Shown here: one piece after another, positions 30,467 to 42,366 of the stretch | Layout: each line of letters starts with the position of its first letter | Numbering within the stretch: the stretch's first letter is position 1 | DNA from: Chara braunii | Taxonomy: Eukaryota > Streptophyta > Charophyceae > Charales > Characeae | Length of the DNA: 59,018 nt | Direction of reading: 5' to 3' | NCBI GenBank assembly: GCA_003427395.1 | Contig: BFEA01000784.1 | Location: 133,392 to 192,409 of the forward strand | The notes under the pieces: generated by a model | The model's database searches: none | The model's input: the letters and a program-made list of their open reading frames with translations, nothing else | What the model was told of the DNA's origin: nothing | Program-made: the position numbers and the translations under genes

Positions 30467-33400
30467 TGTCGGAGAGTGCGGTGTCCTGACCCTCCTCTGC
30501 GTACCAAGTCCCTGCCTGGTGTCGGCCTCTTACTCCGACGTTGCTGTCCGTAGGTAAGTCCCCGAGTCTCTGCGACCCCTAGTACCTGGTCTCTGTTCGG
30601 TGTGGGCTAGTCCTGTTGATGCCTGCCTCAGCAAAAAGAGGGGTGCGCCACATAACTTTCCTTTGGTCCACGCAGGCTCGGCGCCCTGCTGTACAGCAGA
30701 GCACAACCGGCCTGCGGTCGTGGTAGCCGCTGGGATCGCCCTGGGACGCGGAGGTGAAAGGACTGGCATGGTCATTTCTACTGTGCGTCGATTACGCTCT
30801 AACCAGGTTATGGGTTAGGTGCGTGCGATAGATGTAGTAGTCGGACAGAAAAGGACCAAGGAGTGGGAAGTAAAAGGAGAGAAAATATGAAAAAAATAAA
30901 TAAATAAATAAAATAAAAACTAACCGTCAAGTCTGTGTGAGGGCCTAAGCTCCTGCTTTAATTCGGGATTGGTCGGTGGTATAATTTCCTAGTCGCGGTC
31001 GCTGTCGGATAGCCTTGGCCTGCTCGGAGTTGAAGGGACTGTCTGGTCCTGGTGGTTGTGATTCGGGCCAGATGCGGGGATGTGGTAGTAATAACCCGTG
31101 CGGATGTCTGGACCAAGTGCTGGACTCCAGTAATTGTATTCGGGGGTACAAGAGAATTATGAGACACTATGCTTCCTTTTCTTTTTTTTCGGTATTATTA
31201 TTATTATTATTATTATTACTGTAGTTATTATTGTTACTGCCAAGTTTTTTTCTGATTTCCTTCCCTTTGTCGTTTCGCGGGAAGTCGAACGGCTCGAAAT
31301 TCGAGCGCGGCTGCAGTCTGTGGCCCTGACTGACTTGGCCTGTCTCTTCGGTACTAATGGTTGGGAAGCCCGATCAGGCGCCGCGCGACAGGACCCCAAA
31401 AGAGGGGCGACCCGCGGCCGCATCGGCAGGAGGTTCATCACCGCCTATTGAAGGTCATGAACCCCCTCCTTACCATCGGACACGGGTACCCGATAGTAGT
31501 AAGCCGACTGCGGGTTTTAGAGAGGGACAGGCGTCCATTCGTAACCCGTTATGGGACCTCCACGTCGTGACTACAGGTCACTTCTAAGCCTGAGAGGAGG
31601 CTGGTGATGTGACCGTTGATGTTATGTCTCTCGTTTTTCCTTTTCTTTTTCTTTTTGTTTTGTTATCTCATTTTATTTTATTTTCATCTAAATCTTATTT
31701 TATTCTATTCAACTTGATTCGAGAACTTAAGTCGATTAAAGGCACAAGAGCCATGAAAAGTGTCTGGGCTCTTTTGTTCCGAGTATGGGGGCGCGATAGA
31801 GAACGATCCTATAAGAAGAGGGGACTGCCATTTACTGAAAAAAACGCAGACAGCCTCGCTGTGCTATCGCAAGGAGGGAACAGAGTGGCGAAGTGGGCGT
31901 GCAAATCCGCTTGTGTACCCCTGCCTTTGCGCCTAGTAGTTGGTACTGGCTATTCGGGTCAGTAGGCGGGGCTGGTGCGGTGTCTGGCGAGTTAAGTCTG
32001 GCTATGGCGCTGCATGGCTATAGACCGGGCTACTAGTACCACCAGGCTCGTTGGAAGCCTATGTCTGGGGAAGGGCCCTGGATCATAGTGCTGCTCAATT
32101 ATGATGGGGGTGACGAAGTGAGTCTGAAAATTAACGTGGAAGGGGCTAAGGAGGTGGAGATGCAGACTAACCCAAAGCTACAGACGCGATCACGGAGGCA
32201 AAGGATCGTGCGGAGAGGCGCTGCAGGAGGGACGAAGTGACAGCAAAAATGCAGGTAATGGTCTCGTATCATGAGACCGAGACCTCGATGGACACAGCGG
32301 ACCTGGAACAAGCCCATCTGGACCGGGACTCAGGTGGGAAGAGCGAGATGAGCGAGGCGGGAGACCGGGAGACGGATCTTCAGTCCTGGAACAGACCGGG
32401 CCAGGTCCGTAAGAACCACCCGCTGGCACGACCTGTGGAAGGCGGGCCCGAGGCCAGCTCGCGGAAGTGGAGTCCTAGAGGACGAGGGACAGGAAAGGGG
32501 GTGTGAGTGATCGACACACGCGGTACACACGTACACACGGTACAAGGGCTACACGTGGCAGTCCTGGGAAGCGAGAGAAGAGGTCAACGAGAAGGGGAGA
32601 CTGGGCGAACGAACCAGACGTGGGCTTGCGGTGTGCGACTGACATCAACCACAGTTTCCCACGCTCGCGCAACGTTCTTGCACCAGTGGCAGTAATGTGA
32701 AGATGTGATGGAAGAGGTCCTGTTAATATAGAGAAGCGGTGGTGATCAGGAGACTATTCGTCGACGTCAACCCAACTTTCTTTGGCGGTGAACAGCGTCC
32801 GCTGTGGTAACCGCTTTGAATGAGCAGAAAGTAATGTGGTTAACGCGCGCGCCCTGTCAGACAGCTAGTGAGACGGAGTGCGTGGCGGATCGAACTAGTC
32901 TTTTGAGCGTTGTAGTATGCGTGGTTCTGGCGTCCCGGAGTAGTCAACTTCAATACTCATGTGGGCTTCGGGCTGTTTAGCTTGGCTATGGTGTCCAGAA
33001 GTTAGGTCGCGACTGTGGAGTGTACACTCACTGTGCGAGGAGACGCGAGAGAAAGAGAGAGGCAAAGCCGACGTGTGCAGGTATGGCACACTCATTCGGT
33101 ATGTTGTCATCAACTGTTGCCTCGGCGTTTGCACATAACACTTTGCACCTGCGGAGCCTGTTTGAGAGCTGCCCAAAGATCAACTCAAGATGGCGGGAGA
33201 ACTACGCTGTTAAGGAATGCTCGAGAGAGTAAGAGGGGAGTCTTCGAGGCCAATGGTGGGAGTACGAGGGAGTGCAGTAGTGCATGGAGTGGCCACGGTG
33301 AACATTGGGCCTTTCAACAAGAACTTGGTTCTGGTAGGATAGCCATCACCAGCCTGTGACTAGAGCGCGGTTTGTGACTGGAGTCTTGCGTCGTGTCAAG

Positions 33401-34141
33401 GGGCTTTACTCTCTCACCAGGCTGATAGGAGCTTACGCGCACGCCTGAACCGTCTAGTGCGCGACTAGCTGAATGAGGCGTAGCCTTGGTTTTCGAAGGG
33501 AAGTTCGCAAACTAGGGATGCTGAGTAATCAAGGCCAGTGGGTTACTTGTATGCTTCGCTTGGTTGATATCAACCTTCCCCTCGGTGCATTGTCAGACCT
33601 GCCAAGGTGAGCGAGTGGGACCTGCTTGATGAGCGAGAAGAAACCTAGTGAACAGAGGAGTCACGTGCGTGCTTCTTTTCACGGACATCAGCAGTTTCAA
33701 GTGAACTTCATTAAAAGTCTGAACAGTTTGGGAGGAACTGTGAGATGCGTGTTGATCAGTTGTATTGAGTCCGTGTTCTCGTTAGTCGTCTTAATTGCGG
33801 CTCGAATGTGGAGTTCACTCTAGTAACCCGGGAGTACTAATCAGGCGTACTAGCAATGGGAAGGGGGTGGAAGGCAGACTGTTAGGAAGCAGGGAACAAG
33901 TAAGTATTAATAGTCCTGGTGATCTCCAAATGATTGAAGTTGACTTCCGTCACAGGGTAACCTTTAGTATGCGTGCACAAGGGCAAAAGCAGTCTGACTC
34001 AACCATCGGAATGATCAGATATACTAATCTCACTGGGAATAACGACTAGTAACACTTCTTGACTGTGCGACAAGTATTTTCTCTTTCAAGTTGATTTTTC
34101 TTGAAGATCTATTGGAGGGAGACCTCCGGTTCCCATTGTCG

Positions 34142-34190
34142 NNNNNNNNNNNNNNNNNNNNNNNNNNNNNNNNNNNNNNNNNNNNNNNNN
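34142..34190. other. assembly gap (49 N) flanked by a 54-bp duplication
   Basis: 34088-34141 and 34191-34244 match with two differences, so the contig ends overlap. Confidence 0.85.
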
Positions 34191-36740
34191 GAGTTGATTT
34201 TTCTTGAAGATCTATTGGAGGGAGACCTCCGGTTCCCATTGCCGCCTCTGTTATAGGCTGCCTAGTGTCTAACTGTGATTTTCCGTGCCTGTTTGGAGTG
34301 AAGGTTGGTATGAGGGCGTGAGTGAATGAGGAGTAAATCAAAATCNAAAACATTGCCCTTCTTTTCTTCGGAATATCTTGTGATGGGTCATCGTTTGTCC
34401 CTGTTGGTGAGATTGTGCCACTTGCATGAGCATGCATTTACAAAGAAAGGATGAATATTGGCCCTNCGTTCAGAGTTGGTGAGCTCGTCTGTGAGAGAAG
34501 GGTTATTCGTGCTGACTGAGGGAGCTCTAACCTACTTGTCGGTGAGTGAACAGTGAGTGAAGAAGTTGATAGAAAGTGAGAAACGCTGGCCATTCCTAAC
34601 GAGTGGTGGGATCTGTAGATCGATGGGCAAAAGTCAGTGCATTCTGAGAAAGGTTGCGTACCTTCTTGCGAAATACTTAATCGACGGGGACTAGTGGGAA
34701 CAAGAGGGGAAGTGATAAGTTCTTGTCAGCATTCGTCCCGTTCAAAAAAAAGGGGAAGCGGTTTGAGTTAATACTTTCTGTTTTGGAATGAGACCTATGA
34801 ATGAGCAGGAACGTTGTCAGTAATGAGGGGTATTGTTCGAGTGGAGTCTTCTGATAGCAACACTCGGTGCGTTCACTGAATGGGGTAGACCGTCGAGATG
34901 TACACTTGACCTATGTCTCAGCCGGANTATTTGAGACTCGAAAACACAGGCCGTGTTTGCACTTGTTGTGTGTTGGTTGCTTGATCTGCATCAGTGCCTT
35001 GAACNCCGTGCGAGAAAGGTGTGTCCGTTTTATGGTTCGAGCTAGTTAGTGCAGTCATGGTGACTATGGCGCTTCATGATGTGGTCAGGCACTAGCAGCT
35101 ACGCAGCCCGTCCAGTTAACTCCAATGAGGAGTTGTAGTTGGAACTTTTACAGTGGCACTCTGTGTGCTCTGTTGAACTGGTGATTGAAATTCTGAGGCG
35201 GCAGTTATCACAAGTGTTCCTACACCCTAACGCTAGTCGTGAGTTTACAGACTTAACGCAGTTGAAGTCTGCGATAACCAATCANGACAGCAGGCTAAAC
35301 TAAACCCGATATGAGAATCTTGGGAAAGCTACCAGTTATGAGGGAAGGGTGGAACTAGTGCTTTGGATCATGTTTTCTGCATCTGTTGTCGCTCGAGCAA
35401 GCTCTACAGTATGAGCACGCCTCTGAGAACTACTGAGTCGGCCAGAATCGAGCTCATATAAGGAACGATTGCTCACCCCTCACTTCCTTTAGCAGAATCA
35501 CTAGTGGAAGCTATTAACAAAGCTATTTGCAGAGCAGTCGAAAAACATTTTTTTTGTCTTTCTCAAGCCATGCCCACCCTAGCTGTCGGTGATCAATGAG
35601 TCAGTAACCTGTTCCGACAACTCTATTCATCAGGGACTTGAGGCCAGAGAAATAGCCCCGGGCTTTGATTAGAGATAATTTGATCAAAAGAGGTAAAGAG
35701 GGTGATGGCTGTGTGCAGTGATCTTATGGCAACACCCTGCATACCGTGCCAAGTAATAAAAGTTTGGTCATGAGAGGTAAAACGATTGCAAGTTGCCCAA
35801 AGTCTGCCCATCTACAAGGAGTCGAAGTTTGTCAAGGTCGCCCATAATCCATCCCATCTACAGCTTGATTCGAAAATATGAGAGAGAAGCATGGGGGAGA
35901 ACAAGATTTTGGTGGTGAAAGGTAGATCGAACAGGGATAAGAGAGAAGGCTGGGAGGAAGAAGCGTGCAAGGATATAGGAAAAACACAGACTAATTCAGA
36001 GGGAGTTTGTGGTTGGAATAGCAGGAGAGAGAAAGTACATCGAATACGTAATCTACTTCCACAGACCTGATGGCAAACTGCATAGTACCATTTCCTCGCT
36101 AGAAAGCGTGGAACAGGCCAGGGCAAAACTCGCATGAGCCCAACAGTGCCCAAATTACCATTTCCAGAACTCTACCAGCATCTAAACAGCAACAGTTTGC
36201 AGCTCCTTTTGCGGTAGAAGATACGAGAATTCACTATCCAGTGTATCAGACTATATCCAGTGTATCAGACGACATTCAGTGGATATTCAAAGCAATATTC
36301 AGTACTTAAGACAGTACTCAAAACAGTACTCACAACGATATTCAGTACTCAGGGCAGTTCTCAAAGCAATATTCAGTACTCAAGACAGTACTCAGAACAA
36401 TACTCAGAANGGTACCCGGGGCANTATTCAAGAACAATATTTTGAACGGCGTTCAGAACAGCATTCAACTGTGGTTCAGTCACTACTCAATCTGTATTTA
36501 ATCAGCAAACANCCAGTTCGAANGACANCAGACATTCCTTAACANGCAACAGTTAATTCAACCAGCAGCATTCTGCTCTCGGTTAGAAAATCTCAACAGC
36601 ATACGGTTCCCTACTGGGCATTCCGNNNGCTTGAGTAAGGCTTTAAGACTCTATACTACCAAGCAACTTTTACTCATACGTTCGCCAGTCAAGATCTGGT
36701 TTTCTTTCTTTTGTCAGAAAATATCAATTTGATTGAGCTC

Positions 36741-37289
36741 ATGAGAGAGATCAATCCCATTACGGTGGACCGGTCGGTCCTTGACAGCCTCAATCTGATT
36801 GAAGTCAGGGAGAGTTTCCCCTACAAGTATGTCAGGATTGATGGGTTCAAGCGCGAAGATCTGTCTATCTTCTTTGTTCTCACAGAGTTTGTTGAAGGTA
36901 CAGTCAGCGATCTGCGGATGTTTTTGAAAAAGGGGAACGAGACANACCCTCATTTTGATGCAGTGTGGACTGCAGCAGCCGGGTACGTGCAGTGGAAAGT
37001 TGAGAGACTCCAAGGGAATACAAAGCTAGTCTATAGCTTTGGTCCTAAGCTTTTCACAGACTATCCCAAACCTCCTGTCCCCTACTATCTTACTGATTGC
37101 TCTTATTGGGGTGGACTGGTGGACCTGGCAAAGAGATACATATCGCCAGCAGAGATCGACTACGAGGCAGTGACAGAACCCTCAGAGTTCCCTCATCTCA
37201 AGAGGGGCATTTTCTCTCAGCCCTATCTCCCCACTCTATGGGAGGAATTTTGTGCCATGGTTGACTTCTGTATCACGGGACTTGGATGA
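36741..37289 (+). CDS. LTR-encoded protein of element G, 3' LTR copy (182 aa)
   Basis: Same start, length and stop as the ORF at 19063-19611, with several amino-acid changes (for example Leu-Val to Phe-Phe in the strand before VEGTVSDLR and Asp to Gly after SYW) and one N. That both copies remain open is mild support for a real gene. The DNA between the LTRs here may be partly consensus-built, which weakens the argument. Confidence 0.5.
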   Translation: MREINPITVDRSVLDSLNLIEVRESFPYKYVRIDGFKREDLSIFFVLTEFVEGTVSDLRMFLKKGNETXPHFDAVWTAAAGYVQWKVERLQGNTKLVYSFGPKLFTDYPKPPVPYYLTDCSYWGGLVDLAKRYISPAEIDYEAVTEPSEFPHLKRGIFSQPYLPTLWEEFCAMVDFCITGLG

Positions 37290-37883
37290 AAATGTTTGGA
37301 ACTAGCAGGCTTCAGGTGGCTTTACATTCCGCAGCCACAACCTCAGAAAGTACGGAGACATGGCAAGAAGCCCAAACGACGGACAACAAAGTGAGAAAAT
37401 GAGTGTAAAATCCAGAGGGATGAGTGAGGACTCTTGATTGGTGTTGGCCATGCTCTCTTCCACATGTACTTTCTGAGACTATTANGANGTCTCATTCTTC
37501 CCTNATTCATTTGACNCTGTCATTGCTTGAGTCAGTCGNTCTTNCTTCTTGCATTGTTCTTGCCTGATGATTACTCTCGTGGATGATTCTNTCANAGTTC
37601 TCAAAANCAGATTGACATAATTGATGCATGCATAGCACTCCATAAATTTTATGATTATTATTTGCATNANTCTCTGCTNTTCCGAATCAAAATAAAAGAT
37701 TCNTAAGANCGGGGACCGGCGAAGACCGTAATTGAAGGGTCTCGCTCGAAGCCGGACGCACACAACAGGAAGGGATTTGCTTTAATTAATTTATTTTATT
37801 TATTGCAATCACATAAAAACCCTGCGTGACAGCCTGTTGGCTTTTCGGTCGCCTAAAGCGATCCAACTGGGAAAAGTGCGACA

Positions 37884-38084
37884 CCGACCTCCATATATTT
37901 GGAAAAAGGCAGGCTGGGCCTGGGCTCACTCAACCAACTGGCGCTGTGCAACTGCCTGAATTTTCGAGTTGCATCAAAACCCAAAAATAGGCCTCTCGTC
38001 GTTTGTCAGGCCCGCCTTCACTTAGGGCAGCCGTATTTGCTGAAACAGGGCCCAGAAGGGCTTACCGAGGCCTTGAGCCTCACA
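37884..38084 (-). repeat. C-related solo LTR, right part
   Basis: Continuation of 11917-12522 beyond element G. It is collinear with 7064-7264 and ends at CCTCACA. No target duplication flanks the rejoined LTR. Confidence 0.85.
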
Positions 38085-38692
38085 CTTTTGTTTCGCGAAG
38101 TGTGCTCTTTTGGTTCATAGTTATGTGACATTATATAATGTTGGCCCAAAAATTTATAATCTGACGTTGTATTGGGATGAAATACGCTTTGTGTATGACA
38201 TTCATCGACATGATCTTCAAGTCGCTCAGCAGTATGCCTTCACCTATCTCCTCATTGACGATGTTCTGTCATGGGGACAATTACCTCCTCTACCAAAGCA
38301 CTATGGGCATGAGTGGAAGGAGAGTACAACGATAGATGGCACTGTACCTTTTTAGGTATGCTACTATGCATCTTCGGGTCCGTTTCGATGGCTCGCTTCG
38401 CATGAGCGTCTTTGATAAAGCGGCTGCTTGGGACTTCCCTGTCGTTCGTTATCCAAGTGCGACCTCCAACATCCCTTCCCATCAACCAACTGGTGTTTTC
38501 ACTGGGCAATTGACCAGATTTGAACAAATCTATAACAATCGGCAGGACTCTCGAACTACTCATCGCATGCTTTCTCGTGGGCATTCCCCACGAACCTTTG
38601 CTAAGGGGTGGACCTGCTACATGCGCTGCCACCAAAGTCGCTATCCTACGCATGTGACGCGTCCCTCTCAATGGTTTGAACGCATGCTGTGA
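38085..38692 (+). pseudogene. Penelope-like RT, 3' half (PLE copy 2)
   Basis: 38085-38130 is the tail end of a PLE 3' UTR (GTTCATAGTTATGTGAC, as at 40965). It is joined directly to an RT that starts inside motif B (GPKIYNLTLYWDE near 38150). LIDDVLSWGQLPPL near 38250-38285 is motif C with both Asp residues, and a thumb with LRMSVFDKAAAWDFPV follows. A stop lies at 38353 and the region ends with ERML and a stop near 38692. It is a 5'-truncated, dead copy, and the junction again indicates head-to-tail PLE copies. Confidence 0.7.
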
Positions 38693-38763
38693 TGGTCCTT
38701 GTTTCATCCAATTTCTTCTTCGCCCCCATGACTCTCTCATCCTGCGCCCGCTTGCTCATCTGC

Positions 38764-38875
38764 TACTACCGCAGTTTCCACTGCTGCAGTGTCCACTGTT
38801 GCGGTTTCCACTGCTGCAGTTTCTACTGCTGCTGTTTCCACTACTGCAGTTTTCAGTACAACAGTTTCCATAACT
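38764..38875 (+). repeat. 15-bp coding minisatellite (AVSTA repeats), copy 2
   Basis: Shorter version of the arrays at 2832 and 4096, in the same position after the RT. The plus frame over 38789-39373 stays open through it and into the linker. Confidence 0.8.
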
Positions 38876-39690
38876 GTAACTCCCACTCGTGTAGTTTTTA
38901 CTGCTACATCTTCCTCTTCCGGAGCTCTAGTGAAAAAAAACATCACAGTCTCTCCGACACTCGCGTCCTTTATTTCAAAATTTTGCCCAACCCACCCCCC
39001 TCTCATCTCTTTTTGTGCTTGGCCGCATACGGCTGCGTTCCTCCGCACCACCCCTATCACCTCCATGGTCTCGCTTGCGAACAGACTCTCCAGTTTCTAT
39101 TGTTCCCATTGTTCCACCTTTGTTGCTAGGGACAAGTTCATCTTCTGTTTGCAACACCACTACTACTCTTGTTGTGCATCACTGACAACAACCGCGGCAT
39201 CGTCACTGGTCCGGGGATTAGCAACCGGTTTCTTTGTCTCTCCCAATTCTCTTTGTGCCTCCGCCACAGGTTGTTGCGGTTCTTTTGTTTCAAACGACAA
39301 TATCTGCTCCTATGCCTCATGCAGACAGTCCAGCTGCCTGCAGGCAGCCATGGCACCATGTTTTATGCCCTGACCGTTAGATATTCACGACTCACCTGTA
39401 CAACACGATGTGGTCCCTGTACACTCCAGACTCCAGGGACAGTCCCTACTTAGGATGCAGGATCTTGCAACCCTAAATGTTGAGGGATTGGAACATGATC
39501 TGCCCTAATTGCAGTTGACCCCACAACCCATAAACCACATGGGGGATCTGCAAATGGCTGACCAGCATTGTTGGGAGGAACCACAAATTTGTGCCCCGCC
39601 ACACGCAGACCACATGGGTGATCTGCAAATGACTGACCAGCAAACAGCCTGACACGGTTTGGGCTTGCAACACCATCTGGGTGATCTACA
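38876..39690 (+). other. PLE linker region, copy 2
   Basis: Collinear with 4276-4978. The frame 38789-39373 (194 codons) is Ser/Thr/Cys-rich without a known domain, and the frame then breaks. It is a diverged version of the copy 1 linker. Confidence 0.45.
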
Positions 39691-40160
39691 AATTGTTCGC
39701 CAGCATCCAACAAACCAGCCTTAGAACCTCACCAATCCCTGTGGTCTGACGACAGCTAATACCTGTTTTCACATTCTCCACTGCCCATTTTATACACCAT
39801 CAGACTTCCTTGCAATCGCCCTTCAGCTTGATGCTAATCTTCCCCAACTACAGCCAGAGGATTGTAATTATACCAGTGAAGGAGGCTTTACCATTGCTGT
39901 CCGACAAGTAGCAATTAGGGACCGTCAACTTGAACTACTTAATGAATGTTCGAGCAAGTGAGTGGTTTAATCCTCCATCCCACATCTCTGCCTGCATTGT
40001 GCACGGGCCTTGCCGTTACATGGCCTTTGTACATGCCTCTGACCACTGGGAGCTTTGGGACAACGGCACCATGGTCCATGCCATGACTGATGTCCCGATT
40101 TCTTACAAAATGATGCTATTTTCTTGCCACAACAAACCGTTCGCAATCTCTTTTAGGTCA
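39691..40160 (+). pseudogene. Josephin-like domain of the PLE (copy 2)
   Basis: Second copy of the domain at 4979-5570. Around 39735 the candidate nucleophile region reads PCGLTTANTCFHIL, followed by FYTPSDFLAIALQLD and SEGGFTIAV. After a frameshift near 39955 the His/Asp part reads SACIVHGPCRYMAFV and HWELWDNG (the copy 1 GHYMA His is Arg here). Conservation of the block order in two separately decayed copies supports a real domain of the ancestral element. Confidence 0.5.
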
Positions 40161-40180
40161 AAGATCATTCCTCTGGCCTC

Positions 40181-40585
40181 GTGTGGCAGCAAGACAATGT
40201 ACCAACAGTCAGGGACCTCCTTTGCACAGCCACAAACGCTGTTACACTCGGCTGTAGCCACCATCGTCTCTGTCACAATTACTACAATGACATGGTTTCT
40301 GCATCCATGTGTGTACAGGATTGTCCCTCCGTTCCTGACTGCAGGCACCCTCCTCATTCGGACGCTCTATATCTATTTTGCGGCCATGGGCGCTATACTG
40401 AATGCATGCTCTTTTGTGGTGACTATTCTTCCCTCATTTTGGCCTGCAATCGACATGCCATTTGTCGGGGGTGTATGGTGGACATTCTCAATGCCAGCCC
40501 TCGTGGCAATTGTTGCCGTGAGAATGCTCCGTTAGGTCTTCAATGTGTTCATCCACCTCATCCTTACAATGTATGTCCTCTCTGA
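40181..40585 (+). CDS. RING-like C-terminus of the PLE (copy 2)
   Basis: Open frame of 134 codons ending at the conserved stop (TGA 40583-40585). It has a Cys/His-rich lead (GCSHHRLCHN), then LFCGHGRYTEC (first Cys of the CPFC pair lost), FCGD, ACNRHAICRGCM with the Cys-x2-His-x2-Cys-x2-Cys core, NCC, QCVHPPHP and a C-terminal NVCPL. The core zinc ligands match copy 3. It is probably the end of a longer polyprotein, not an independent gene. Confidence 0.5.
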   Translation: MWQQDNVPTVRDLLCTATNAVTLGCSHHRLCHNYYNDMVSASMCVQDCPSVPDCRHPPHSDALYLFCGHGRYTECMLFCGDYSSLILACNRHAICRGCMVDILNASPRGNCCRENAPLGLQCVHPPHPYNVCPL

Positions 40586-40970
40586 CGTCAAGGACAGACT
40601 CATTCTTGTGCCTTTTCTTATCCTCTTTTACCTTCATCTTCACTCCACACTCCGTACTTTCCCTCACTTTCCCTTTATCGTTCTTTGTTTGTCTGCTCTC
40701 CATCTCTGCTCCCTGTGTTTATCCCCTCCCCCTTCGCTCTACCTCTTTCTCACAGTGTACAAGTGGGCCGTTATGGTACACGGGGATGGGGGCAGCTCGC
40801 GCTCAACTTCATCAACGTGGCAAGCCTTGTACGTGAGAGGCACGGTAAAGGGGGAGTTAAAAGAAGAATGAGAAAAACGAACGGTTTCATGTGCCCTTCA
40901 TGTTTGTCTTGTTTTTTATTCTTTTTATTTTTGTCGTTTGTTTTGCAAAGTGCGCTCTTTTAGTTCATAG
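40586..40970 (+). other. 3' UTR of PLE copy 2
   Basis: Same order of blocks as copy 1: TGACGTCAAGGACAGACTC, GTACACGGGGATGGGG near 40777, then AAAGAAGAATGAG and TTCATGTTTG. It ends with AGTTCATAGTTATG just before the 76-bp units. Confidence 0.55.
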
Positions 40971-40994
40971 TTATGCTACAATGAACTCCGACGA

Positions 40995-41245
40995 AACAGT
41001 TTGTCACAACCCCTCGTTTGTCGTCCTCTTCTTCCTTTCTGCCTACGGTTTACCAGGCAGATCTGTTTGACGATATACAGTCAAACAGAGCTGCCCTGAA
41101 AACCGTAGGCAGGGAGGGAGAAGAGGAAAACAAACGAGGGGCTGTGACAAACTGTTGAAACTTCAATAAAACAGTTTGTCACAGCCCCTTGTTTGTTGTC
41201 CTCTTCTCCCTCTCTGCCTACTGTTTACCGGGCAGCTCTGTTTGA
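40995..41245. repeat. cluster of three 76-bp PLE units with a foldback
   Basis: Direct unit 40995-41070, inverted unit 41081-41156 and direct unit 41170-41245. The last two form a stem of up to 76 pairs around a 13-base loop. The first is preceded by CTCCGACGAAAC, the 3' half of a hammerhead core, but lacks CTGATGA. Confidence 0.85.
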
Positions 41246-41249
41246 CTAT

Positions 41250-41273
41250 ATATATATGACGATACATATATAA

Positions 41274-41315
<42 letters not shown>

Positions 41316-41351
41316 ATATATATTATATATATTATTATATATATATATGAC
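41250..41351. repeat. (TA)n tract
   Basis: AT dinucleotides with few interruptions directly before the LTR of element B. Confidence 0.9.
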
Positions 41352-42366
41352 TGCAATGAACCCAGATCGTGAAGACACTTGTCAACGATGCCAGCCCATA
41401 TAGATATCAACCTGCTGATGAATGTCAAATAATCATAATTGTGTCCAGATAGAATGAGATGAGAAATCATACATAGACGAAGGAGAGAGAGGGGAGAATA
41501 GACTGAGAGGGGAGAAATCAACAATGCCCACTCCTGCTTCGGCTCCCTCCTCTCTCGCCACCTAAATAATCAATGACCCAAACACAAATCTGAAGTTCTC
41601 TCTCAATGTACCACGTGGCACATCAGCCTGTCATCATCAGCGAACTGGAGAATGTTGACATCAAGATACCAGGTACGTATCCACGATAACCCCACAGTCT
41701 TGATCTCCTTCCGAAGTGACGATGAATCAGAACAACACTATCAATAATGTAGTCCCGCCACGTCAGAGTACAGGTGGCCGCTGCCACGTCAGCTGCGGCG
41801 CGTGGCAGCTGCCACGTCAGCATGCCAAGAAGACAATTGCCAGCCAGCCACCTTGTCAGCCAGCAACGCGTCGCCGTCTCTCCTTATATGCCAGCATAAA
41901 TCCAGCGTCCAGCCAGTGTCGCAGCGTCGCACCAGCGTCAAAGTCAACGCGTGAAGTCAGCGTTGACGCAAGACTGAATGAATGTTGAAGCCAGGGAGTC
42001 AGCTCTTATGTAGTGTTGACGCGGGGTCTGGACCCCGGATGCTGTATCCCTCAGCCGTCCAGATCTCGAGGCGAATGAGGGCCCAGATTGGCTTGAAACT
42101 GAATTCCCTCCGGCCTGGATGCTGTCTGGGTACCTGCGCACAACAAGTGAGTGTATCCAACCAAGGGCTTGGGTGCGGTACCTTTGACTCTACAGTTGAC
42201 TTTGACTCTTGAATTTCCTGTGTGCAGTGTTCGGTCACACAGCCACACTCGACAAACTCAGGCCTGGGCGTGTCTTGGTCACACAACCCAACGCAGACCA
42301 ACTCAGGTCTGTGTTTCCTAGGGCTGAGTTCTGAGCCCCAGGCTACCTCTGAACAGGGTTACTGCA
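41352..42366 (-). repeat. 3' LTR of element B (minus orientation)
   Basis: 1,015 bp, TGCA termini. It contains three CCACGTCAG motifs (minus strand CTGACGTGG) at about 41758-41822. Pairs with 46364-47378. Confidence 0.92.

Larger units (their letters stand above)
12523..37883 (+). mobile_element. giant Ty3/gypsy LTR retrotransposon G (25.4 kb)
   Basis: Two long direct repeats, 12523-20205 and 30467-37883, both start TGTCGGAG and end GTGCGACA, so each has TGTCG/CGACA termini. A primer site follows the first repeat, gag-PR-RT-RH-IN lies between, and a 4-bp target duplication (CCGG/CCGA) flanks the whole. Order is LTR (with ORF), PBS, related small ORFs, gag, protease, RT, RNase H, integrase, antisense ORF, LTR. 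After removing gap artefacts both LTRs are about 7.3 kb, so LTRs make up more than half of the element. Frames in gag and RT are broken, so this copy is not autonomous. Confidence 0.92.
30467..37883 (+). repeat. 3' LTR of element G
   Basis: It starts TGTCGGAGAG and ends GTGCGACA, collinear with 12523-20205. It contains a 49-N gap (34142-34190), the array at 36268-36468, the ORF 36741-37289, and AATAAA at 37691. From 34191 on, several N positions match those of the 5' LTR at a constant offset of 17,678. Confidence 0.92.

Noticed and set aside
29767-30507. Longer 246-codon version of the antisense ORF
   Set aside because: Its first codon is TTG inside the LTR. The first ATG is at 30177, so I kept the shorter form.
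40970-40995. Second full hammerhead core before the unit at 40995
   Set aside because: Only the CCGACGAAAC half is present. The CTGATGA half is missing or badly diverged.
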